Shown in pieces: positions 17,216-24,097 of a stretch of DNA of 37,416 nt (its first letter is position 1; each line of letters opens with the position of its first letter). Where the stretch lies: NCBI RefSeq assembly GCF_001418135.1, contig NZ_LIPQ01000138.1, forward strand, positions 1-37,416. The letters are read 5' to 3'. Source of the stretch: Streptomyces aureus (lineage in GTDB: Bacteria; Actinomycetota; Actinomycetes; Streptomycetales; Streptomycetaceae). A program made the translations under genes and the position numbers. The notes under the pieces are model-generated. The model was not told the origin of the DNA. It was given only the letters and a program-made list of their open reading frames with translations, and searched no databases.

Positions 17216-17263
17216 ACCGTGCCCGGCCCCACCGGAGGCAGAGCCGGTGGGGCCGGGCACGGT
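17216..17263. terminator. Very long perfect hairpin, bidirectional terminator
   Basis: A 20-bp perfect stem (17216-17235 with 17244-17263) and eight-base loop, between the convergent vWA and L,D-transpeptidase-like genes. It would serve both strands. Confidence 0.85.
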
Positions 17264-17349
17264 CTCGCGGGCTGCCGCCCTGTACAGGAGTACGCGCTGC
17301 CGGCCTGCTGTGTACGGCGACGGCTCGGCGGTCGCTCTCCCCGGCCGCG

Positions 17350-17937
17350 TCAGGACACCACGCGCAGGTGCGTCGGCCAGCCGATCTCCTTGCGGTCCAG
17401 GAGGCGGAACATCTTCTTGATGTCTGTCGGGTTCAGCTTCACGCAGCCGTTCGACTTGTGGTCGCCGACGCCGTCCCAGCGGCGGGGCTCCGTACGGCCC
17501 TCGCTGCCGTCGCGGTTCATCTCGGAGTGGATGAACATCTCCGTGCGCGTCGCGGTGCCCTGGGAGCACTTCATGTCTTCAAGGTAGACGGCGTAGCCCT
17601 TGATGAGGTTGCCGTCGTAGGTGCGGGACCTGAGCTTGATCTTCCAGTTGCCGTTCGGGATCCAGCCCTTGGAGCGCACGCAGTCGTCCTTGACGCCGAG
17701 GCCCGATCCGGCCCGGTACGTGGCCCAGAGCTTCTCGCCCTTGAAGACGGAGAGACGGGAGTCGGTGGGGTCGCTCGGGTTCTTGTCGAAGACCAGGGTG
17801 GTCGCCACGTCCTTGCCCGCCGCCTGCGCCTTGGCGGACGTGGTGCCCTGGGCCATGGCGGCGGGGGTCAGCGCCAGGGTGGTCGCCACGATTCCGGTGA
17901 TCAGCGTGCCGCGCAGATGACGTCCGTTGCTGCTCAT
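17350..17937 (-). CDS. Secreted L,D-transpeptidase-like (YkuD-type) protein
   Basis: The 195-residue protein starts at ATG 17937 behind GAGGG. A signal peptide ends near PAAMAQ (about residue 30). The rest shows strand-rich segments (TLVFDKNPSDPTDSRLSVFKGEKLWATYRAGSG) as in YkuD domains, then MFIHSEM with His137 and SNGCVKL with Cys165, matching the family HxnS/T-x-G-C-x-x motif; the usual His before Gly is Asn163. If active it would cross-link peptidoglycan stems with a catalytic Cys outside the membrane. Two other Cys (86 and 134) may form a disulfide. It lies near other envelope genes on the same strand but with its own leader. Confidence 0.75.
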   Translation of the reverse strand: MSSNGRHLRGTLITGIVATTLALTPAAMAQGTTSAKAQAAGKDVATTLVFDKNPSDPTDSRLSVFKGEKLWATYRAGSGLGVKDDCVRSKGWIPNGNWKIKLRSRTYDGNLIKGYAVYLEDMKCSQGTATRTEMFIHSEMNRDGSEGRTEPRRWDGVGDHKSNGCVKLNPTDIKKMFRLLDRKEIGWPTHLRVVS

Positions 17938-18024
17938 GTGCGTCGTCCCTCGTTCTTTCCGTACGGCTCCGGGGTGTCCTTGGCCGTACCTGTGCGGGTG
18001 TGTGGTGTCGGCGTTCGGTGGTGC

Positions 18025-18065
18025 GTGGGGCGGGCCGCCCGTGTCGGGAGCACGGCCCGCCCCAC
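18025..18065 (-). terminator. Terminator of the four-cysteine secreted protein gene
   Basis: A 13-bp perfect stem (GTGGGGCGGGCCG with CGGCCCGCCCCAC) with a small inner CCCG/CGGG hairpin in the loop, 11 bases past the stop codon. Confidence 0.75.
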
Positions 18066-18075
18066 CGGTGGGCGG

Positions 18076-18426
18076 TCAGGCGATGGCGAGGCGCACCTGC
18101 GCGTTCTTCGTGCCCTTGAAGGTGTAGGAGAACTGCTCTCGTACGCCGGAGCCGCAGGCGGACTTCGTGCGGTACTCGCCGTTGCCGGCGTTGATGCGGA
18201 CCAGGGCGCACTTGCCGTCGGCCCGGGTGTCCTGGAGCCAGCCGGACACGGTCACGTCGTTGCCCGAGCAGCGCAGGGTCCAGCCGGCCGACGCCCCGTC
18301 CGCCACAGGGGACGCGGAGGACGGACAGGACGCGGCGTTGGCCGGGCCGGCGGTGCCGAGGGCCAGACCGCCGGCGAGGACGGCGGCCGAGAGTACGGAC
18401 GTGAGGGTCTTGCGGGCTGCGAACAT
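18076..18426 (-). CDS. Small secreted four-cysteine protein
   Basis: The 116-residue precursor starts at ATG 18426 behind GAAGGGGAC; the longer frame upstream has no ribosome-binding site. A clear signal peptide (MFAARKTLTSVLSAAVLAGG, cleavage after AGPANA) leaves about 83 residues with four Cys (in ASCPSS, LRCSG, GKCAL and SACGSG), enough for two disulfides, and a strand-rich pattern (WTLRCSGNDVTVSGWLQDT, FSYTFKGTKNAQVRLAIA). I do not recognise the family. It lies downstream of the peptidoglycan-sensing HTH gene on the same strand, 250 bases away, and could be a target. Confidence 0.75.
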   Translation of the reverse strand: MFAARKTLTSVLSAAVLAGGLALGTAGPANAASCPSSASPVADGASAGWTLRCSGNDVTVSGWLQDTRADGKCALVRINAGNGEYRTKSACGSGVREQFSYTFKGTKNAQVRLAIA

Positions 18427-18675
18427 GGTTGTCCCCTTCGGGTGGCGTGCTGACAGGGCGGACCGGGGCGATGACTCGGACCTGGACACCTCGCCGAGGG
18501 GCGGAGTGTCCAGGAGTGCCGGCCGCGGCAGCAGCATCCGCCGGGAAGCATGGGCAGGGGAAGCCGATCCCGGCTCCTTGCCGAGGTGCATCGATGCGCC
18601 CTGCACTGCATGGCCCTGACCTGCGGCTATGCGGGGATGCGCATGCGCAGGGTCTCCGTGGGCCGGACGGCGGAC

Positions 18676-19791
18676 TCACACGGGAGGCGTCGGCTGCGGG
18701 CTGGTGGCCCGCTGGTAGGCGGGGGCCTTGACGGGAGGGAGCTGTTTCACCAGCAGAGCCAGCCATGTGTCCACGTTCACCCGGCCGGTCGCGCGCAGGC
18801 CGTGAGTGCGCTGGAAGTACCTCACGTCCGCGGTGGTCGCCGCGGTGAATTTCCCCGACACCGCCGTGCCGCCCTGGTCCACGTTGTTCAGAAGCTCCTG
18901 CACGGCCCGTACCTCGAAGGCGCCGGATCCGGGCCCGACTTCCTTCGCCACGAGCTCAGGCCAGGTCTGGTTGCCCACCTTGCCGTCGACCGACAGGTCA
19001 TGCCGGTGCTGGAAGTCCATGACCGCGTCCCGCGTGTCCTCCCGGAAGAAGCCGTCGGCCCGCACGTCGTAGCCGTGGGAGTTCAGCAGGTACTGCAGGG
19101 CACGGGCACGGGCGAACTGGTCCTCCTCGCCCATCCGCAGCAACGGCCACGCATACGGTGCCTCGCTCGCGGAAACCGCGCCTGCCGCTCCCGCGCCGGC
19201 TCCCACCGTGGCCCCGTGGTCCCGGGCGGTGAGCCGTTCCTGTACGGCCATTCCGGCGGCGAAGGCCGCAGCCAGGGCCGCCGCGACCAGCACCGGCCGT
19301 AACCACGGGGAACGGCGGCGGCCGGACGCGTCGCTGCTGTCCGGGTCGCGGGCGGCCTTGAAGGGGGCGGTTCGCAGGGTGGCGGTTCCGTCGTTCCCCG
19401 GGGTGGCTTCGGCCGGGGCGGTCTCATGGGGTCCGTCCGTGGCCTGGAGCGGTGTCGAGGGCACACCTGCGTTGCCACTGGTCGGTTGGCGACCGTTGTC
19501 ACGAAGTGCGGCGCGGCACAGTGCCTTTGCCTGTTCGAGTTCCTCGGCCGGGGCACGCAACTGGGCGTGCAGAGCCTCGACCACCCTCAGCGAGGCGATG
19601 GACGGGTGCCTGGGGTTCAGGTAGCGCGAGAGCGTTGTCTGGTCGATGCCCAGCCTCGCCGCCAAGGCCTGCTGCGTCGGCCGCGTGCCACCTGCCGAGT
19701 TCCCGCTCTCCTCCCACCAACCACGCAGCAGCAGCGCCAGCCGCGCCGCCGCGCCCTGTGACTGGTCCTGACCGCCCCGCTCTTGTGGCAT
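18676..19791 (-). CDS. Membrane-anchored HTH protein with two peptidoglycan-binding domains
   Basis: The 371-residue protein starts at ATG 19791 (GAGGG nine bases before). Residues about 38-60 form a helix-turn-helix (TQQALAARLGIDQTTLSRYL, Cro/C1 type). An acidic, disordered linker follows, then one membrane helix (about 163-184, PVLVAAALAAAFAAGMAV). Outside the cell are two PG_binding_1 repeats (about 225-282, RALQYLLNSHGYDVRADGFF..., and about 292-350, AVQELLNN...YFQRTHGLRATGRVNVDTWLALL). This joins a DNA-binding head to wall-binding domains in one chain, so it may report wall state directly to DNA. Targets unknown. Confidence 0.85.
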   Translation of the reverse strand: MPQERGGQDQSQGAAARLALLLRGWWEESGNSAGGTRPTQQALAARLGIDQTTLSRYLNPRHPSIASLRVVEALHAQLRAPAEELEQAKALCRAALRDNGRQPTSGNAGVPSTPLQATDGPHETAPAEATPGNDGTATLRTAPFKAARDPDSSDASGRRRSPWLRPVLVAAALAAAFAAGMAVQERLTARDHGATVGAGAGAAGAVSASEAPYAWPLLRMGEEDQFARARALQYLLNSHGYDVRADGFFREDTRDAVMDFQHRHDLSVDGKVGNQTWPELVAKEVGPGSGAFEVRAVQELLNNVDQGGTAVSGKFTAATTADVRYFQRTHGLRATGRVNVDTWLALLVKQLPPVKAPAYQRATSPQPTPPV

Positions 19792-20088
19792 GTGCACGTC
19801 CCTCACCCGGTTCGTCGTATGACAGCCAGGCCTCCGTATCGACGCATCACCGCCTGCATAGCGACATAACAGCAGGTCAGGTCCATGCATGACGGCAGCG
19901 TCAACGCATCGGCCTCAGCGGCGCCGATCGTAGCGGCGTGATCGCGAGCCCAGCACCACCACATACGGGCCGACGGCACGCCCGGGCCGACTCGCCGTGA
20001 TCCACAGGGCGTGGGGGGAGTACGCCGTTGCGCCCGGGCCGAGCCGGGGCGAGGTCGATGGGAGACGCTCTCCGTTCACCCGGACGGG
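19792..20088. other. Intergenic region between two minus-strand genes
   Basis: About 300 bases holding the promoter of the HTH/peptidoglycan-binding gene. A TTGACG on the minus strand (19899-19904) could be a -35, but no -10 fits. GGAGACGCTCTCC at 20060-20072 is a 5+3+5 palindrome of unknown meaning. No gene is seen. Confidence 0.4.
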
Positions 20089-20742
20089 TCACGCCTTGCG
20101 GGCGAGGAGCTGGACCTCCTGGAACTGCCGTCGGTCGGTGGGCAGTGGCTCGATGGTCGTGCGGCCCACCTCAGCCAGTCCGTGGTCGCGCAGGAGTCCG
20201 GCAAGACGGTCGGGGTGCCAGCGGTAGGCCGTCATCACGGCGTGGTCGTAGCTCTGCGTCTCGACGTGCGGGCCGTCTGTGGCGGGGAAGGCGATCAAGA
20301 GGTGCCCGCCAGGTGCAAGGACCCGGGCGATCTCGGCCACGATGGCGGGGACGTCCTGCGGCGGGGTGTGGATGACGGACCACCGCGAGAGCACGCCGGC
20401 CAGAGCGCCGTCCTCGATGTCGAGGGCGGCCATCGAGCCGACCTCGAACCGCAGCCCGGGGTGTGCTGAGTGCGCGAGTTCGACCATCACGGGCGAGGCG
20501 TCGACACCGAACGCCTTCAGGCCCAATCCGTGCAGGTGGGCGGTGACGTAGCCCGGCCCGCAGCCGAGGTCCGCGACCTCGCCGGGGCCGTCACCGTTCG
20601 TCCGCACCAGTTCCGCGAAGGCGCCCAACAGGGCGCGCTCCAGCGGCCGGTCCCGCAGGGAGTCCTGGAACTTCTGCGCATAGACGGTCGCGATGGCGTC
20701 GTAGGCGTCGCGGGTCGCGCCCAAGGTGTCGAGTTCGGTCAT
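20089..20742 (-). CDS. Class I SAM-dependent methyltransferase
   Basis: The 217-residue protein has motif I VADLGCGPGYVTAHL (about residues 56-70), the acidic FGVDASPVMVELA, then MAALDIEDGALAGVLSRWSVIHTPP and VLAPGGHLLIAFPA, the standard methyltransferase-11/25 order. The substrate is unknown. The start at ATG 20742 fits the family; the longer frame to 20865 is not supported. No ribosome-binding site is seen, but TACGGT lies six bases upstream (20749-20754), so it may be leaderless. It is a single gene, divergent from the large secreted hydrolase. Confidence 0.88.
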   Translation of the reverse strand: MTELDTLGATRDAYDAIATVYAQKFQDSLRDRPLERALLGAFAELVRTNGDGPGEVADLGCGPGYVTAHLHGLGLKAFGVDASPVMVELAHSAHPGLRFEVGSMAALDIEDGALAGVLSRWSVIHTPPQDVPAIVAEIARVLAPGGHLLIAFPATDGPHVETQSYDHAVMTAYRWHPDRLAGLLRDHGLAEVGRTTIEPLPTDRRQFQEVQLLARKA

Positions 20743-21094
20743 CCGAAGACCGTAGCGGGAGACCGGGGCGTACGCCGAGGCGGGTGGCCCGTCGCCCGTC
20801 GACCGCTCCTTCGGAGGAATCGGCTTCAGGGCAGCCTCCCCACCGCAGCCGGGTGTTCCGTGCAACAGGATCCGCCGCCCGGCCCCGGGACAGGCGCACC
20901 GCGCCCCGAGGCGAGAACGCGCCTCCTGGCGCCCTGTTCACGCCATCAGGCAACCCACACACCGCCGTTGTCATCCTCCGAGGGCGAAAGAGGGGGCCGG
21001 GGAGGAGGGCGTATTCGGGCGTTCCGCGGGATCCGAGTCCCGACACGTCTCCACACGCCTCCACACGCCTCCCCCACACCCCACAAGACCGATC
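20743..21094. other. Divergent intergenic region
   Basis: About 350 bases between the methyltransferase and the secreted hydrolase. CCACACGCCT occurs twice in tandem at 21051-21070, close to the hydrolase start. A TTGTCA near 20966 could be a -35 but has no matching -10. No gene is supported. Confidence 0.4.
20749..20754 (-). promoter_or_regulatory. -10 element for a leaderless methyltransferase transcript
   Basis: TACGGT on the minus strand, six bases, then ATG, the same layout as at 2035 and 15308. No clear -35. Confidence 0.4.
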
Positions 21095-23932
21095 GTGAGG
21101 AAGTCCGTTTTGATACGTGCTACACGCGGCGTGGCCACCGCCGCGGCGTTACTCGCGCTGGCCTCGGTGTCATCCGGGGCGGCGTACGCGCAGTCGTCAC
21201 CGTCCTCCGGTGCGCCGTCCCCCGGAGCACCTTGGGCCACCGCCCCCAGCAGCGGGCTCGGCACTCTCGACCTTCCCGAGGGCTGGCAGGTTTCCGGCAC
21301 CGGGGCGAGCCGGCAGCTGGTGTGGACGTCGCCCGAACCCGTCCCCATGGGCGACTCCCGCGTCGCGTTCCACGCCGGCGACCGGCTTCTCGGCCACCCG
21401 GTGGCCGCGCGGGACGGCCGGTCCTTCCGGCTGCCCCTCCGCGACGTGCGGCTCACCGAGGGAACCGGCTTGCGGGTCACGGCCGCCGGGCGGCGGCTCG
21501 ACGCGGCCGGGCCCGCCCGCTCCGCGCGCCTCGCCCCCTCCGCCCCGACCGCGCTGTCGGGCGCCCCTCTTCCCGCGAACGGCGTGGACCCCGGAGTGCC
21601 GGGTGGCTACCGCACCGTCAGCGGCGAGTACGACCTGAAGTCCGTGCGGCTGCCCGGGTTCCCCGAGCCCGTCGAGATGCGAGCCACGGTCGTCGGGCCG
21701 GCCGGTGCACCGGGGAAGCGACCCGTGGCCCTCTTCCTGCACGGCCGCCACGGCACCTGCTACACCCCCGGGACCGAGGACGTGACCGGCGACTGGCCCT
21801 GCGCCGCCGGTTCGAAGCCGATACCGAGCCACCAGGGGTATCTGAGGGCACAGCGGCTCCTGGCCTCCCAGGGCTACGTGACCCTGTCCATATCCGCCAA
21901 CGGCATCAACGGCCAGGACTTCCGTGCCGAGGACGGCGGCGCCCAGGCCCGCTCGTCCCTCATACGGCAGCACCTGGCGCGCTGGGCAGACTGGTCCGCC
22001 AACCGGGCCGCCGCCCCGGCCGCCGTACGCCGGTCCTCCGCCGCGGACCTGTCGCGGGTCCTGCTCGTCGGCCACTCGCGGGGCGGCGAGGGCGTCAACC
22101 GGGCCGCCCTCGACACCCTCACCCCGCCACCCGCCGACCAGGACGGCCACCGGGGCCCCGTACGGTGGAAGATCCTCGGCACCGTGCCGATCGGACCGAC
22201 GATCTTCGGCAACAACCCCGCGCCCGACGTGCCCTCCATGACCATCCTGCCGGGCTGCGACGGCGACGTGTCCGACCTCCAGGGCCAGAACTTCGTCGAC
22301 GGCACGCGTGGTGTCAGCCGGGGCACCGCCCTGCACAGCGCGGTCTACATGGTCGGCGCCAACCACAACTTCTTCAACAGCGAGTGGACTCCTGGCCAGG
22401 CGCAGGCGCCGGCGTTCGACGACTTCTGGTCCGACGAGCAGCCCGACCCGGTCTGCTCCCCCGGCACGGACACCCGTCTCACCGCCGCACAGCAGCAGGC
22501 CGCCGGCGCCACCTACATCGCCGCGGCCGCCCGGCTGTTCGTCGCCGGTGACGACCGGGTCCGTCCGCTCCTCGACGGCACCGGCCGCCGCGCGCCCTCG
22601 GCCGACCCGGTCCGCGCACTCAGCCACGCCGTCGGAGCGAACCGGACGCCGGCCTTCGTGCCCGGCTCCTCCGCGCTCACCGTGTCCGGCGGTGGCAGGC
22701 TCTGTGCCCAGATCGACCCCGACGCCGGCCGCGCGTGCCTGTCCCCCGACGCGGGCGGTGCGTCGCCGCACTTCGCGTACTGGGAGGCCTCGCCCGAACC
22801 GGGCCGTGACGCCGTCGCCATGGAGTGGGCCCGTCCCGGAACCCCGGTCGCGGTGCGCTCGGCGCGGCCGGTCTCCCTGGCCGGCTCCGACACCCTCGCC
22901 CTTCGGGTGATCGTCCCGCCCAACAGCACGGGCACCGAGCTGGACGTCGCCGTGACCGACGCCTCGGGGCGCCGCGCGCACCTGGGCCGTACCCGCGTCG
23001 ACGGGCTCCCGGGCAGCGAGCGGACCACCTCCCACTGGGCGCGCGAGGTCCGCGTACCGCTGGCCGCCGCCGCCCGGTCCGGCGTGGACCTGAAGCGGAT
23101 CACGGCTCTTGAGCTGACGCCGCGCACCACCGCCGGTCGTGCGTGGCTGATGGACGCGTGGGGCTGGCGCCCCGGCACTCCGGCCGTACGTCCGGCCGCG
23201 CTGGCGCGCGTCGACGTCGGACGCCTGACGGTCGCGGAAGGTGACTCCGGCGTCCGGACCTACCGGGTGCCGGTCCGGGTCTCCGGTCGGGGCAGCGGCC
23301 AGGTCCGGCTGTTCGTCCCCGATCCGGACACCGGCGAGCTCGCCTCCCGCACGGTGACGGTACGTCCGGGACGTCATGACATCGACGTACCGGTCGAGGT
23401 ACGGGGCAACGACCGCTTCGGCCACGACGTCACGCACGACGCCTTCGTCAAGGCGGTGCGCGGCACGGCGATCGGCGCGCACCGCGGCGGCGTGACCGTG
23501 CAGAACGACGACCCCGTGCCCGAGGTGACCGTGACACCCGTCGCCGACGCGGTGACGGAGGGCGCCGCACTGACCTGGCGGGTGACGCTGTCCGAACCGG
23601 CCGACGCCGAGATCGGCGGCCACGTCGCCTTCCTGCCGCCGGCCGGCGGTACGGAGCTGACCACGGCGGACGTCGACCAGGAGTGGCTGAAGGAGCAGCT
23701 CGGGGAGGTGCCTGCCACGCCCACGCCCCTCTCCCAGATCGAGTTCGGCGGCCTGAACCCGCCCGTCTCCGTCCCGGCCGGGGCGACGACCGCGGAGGTG
23801 CGCGTGCCCACGGTCAAGGACGACGTCAGCGAGCCGGAGGAGTCGGTGCGGGCTCGGCTGACCACGTACGACGCCGCCTGGGAGCCCGTGCCGGGGCCCG
23901 AGTTCGTGGGGACGGTGCGGGACGCGTCGTAG
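21095..23932 (+). CDS. Large secreted alpha/beta hydrolase with Calx-beta-like repeats
   Basis: The 945-residue protein starts at GTG 21095; the ribosome-binding site is weak. A signal peptide ends near SSGAAYAQ (about residue 33). Residues about 170-500 form an alpha/beta hydrolase: LFLHGRHGTC oxyanion loop, then LLVGHSRGGEG with nucleophile Ser328, an acid candidate in LPGCDGDVSDLQGQ, and NHNFFNSEW with a likely catalytic His, as in platelet-activating-factor-hydrolase or chlorophyllase-like enzymes. A beta-rich jelly-roll region follows (about 510-700), then two Calx-beta-like domains (about 705-810 and 815-940, VAEGDSGVRTYRVPVRV, VTEGAALTWRVTLSEP). It acts outside the cell on an ester of unknown kind. 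Confidence 0.82.
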   Translation: MRKSVLIRATRGVATAAALLALASVSSGAAYAQSSPSSGAPSPGAPWATAPSSGLGTLDLPEGWQVSGTGASRQLVWTSPEPVPMGDSRVAFHAGDRLLGHPVAARDGRSFRLPLRDVRLTEGTGLRVTAAGRRLDAAGPARSARLAPSAPTALSGAPLPANGVDPGVPGGYRTVSGEYDLKSVRLPGFPEPVEMRATVVGPAGAPGKRPVALFLHGRHGTCYTPGTEDVTGDWPCAAGSKPIPSHQGYLRAQRLLASQGYVTLSISANGINGQDFRAEDGGAQARSSLIRQHLARWADWSANRAAAPAAVRRSSAADLSRVLLVGHSRGGEGVNRAALDTLTPPPADQDGHRGPVRWKILGTVPIGPTIFGNNPAPDVPSMTILPGCDGDVSDLQGQNFVDGTRGVSRGTALHSAVYMVGANHNFFNSEWTPGQAQAPAFDDFWSDEQPDPVCSPGTDTRLTAAQQQAAGATYIAAAARLFVAGDDRVRPLLDGTGRRAPSADPVRALSHAVGANRTPAFVPGSSALTVSGGGRLCAQIDPDAGRACLSPDAGGASPHFAYWEASPEPGRDAVAMEWARPGTPVAVRSARPVSLAGSDTLALRVIVPPNSTGTELDVAVTDASGRRAHLGRTRVDGLPGSERTTSHWAREVRVPLAAAARSGVDLKRITALELTPRTTAGRAWLMDAWGWRPGTPAVRPAALARVDVGRLTVAEGDSGVRTYRVPVRVSGRGSGQVRLFVPDPDTGELASRTVTVRPGRHDIDVPVEVRGNDRFGHDVTHDAFVKAVRGTAIGAHRGGVTVQNDDPVPEVTVTPVADAVTEGAALTWRVTLSEPADAEIGGHVAFLPPAGGTELTTADVDQEWLKEQLGEVPATPTPLSQIEFGGLNPPVSVPAGATTAEVRVPTVKDDVSEPEESVRARLTTYDAAWEPVPGPEFVGTVRDAS

Positions 23933-23971
23933 GGTGCGCGTCGCTGATCCAGGGTGATCCGGCGTGACGTA

Positions 23972-24007
23972 GGCGGACACCGGTCCCTTCACGGGTCGGT
24001 GTCCGCC
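23972..24007 (+). terminator. Intrinsic hairpin after the secreted hydrolase
   Basis: An 11-bp perfect stem (GGCGGACACCG with CGGTGTCCGCC) and a 14-base loop that can pair further, 40 bases after the stop codon. Confidence 0.75.
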
Positions 24008-24097
24008 CTGTCGTTCCGCCCCGGTGCGGGCACGACGAAGCGGCGTATCGGGAGTCGCTCGGAGAGCACGGAATCGCCTCGGGCAGGATGAGTGACC

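Noticed and set aside
20060-20072. GGAGACGCTCTCC as a second LacI operator
   Set aside because: Odd-length symmetry and location past the end of a methyltransferase gene do not fit a LacI site; it differs from the operator at 2173.
20784-21098. A 104-codon plus-strand frame before the secreted hydrolase
   Set aside because: No ribosome-binding site, low-complexity Pro/Arg/Ser composition; probably chance.
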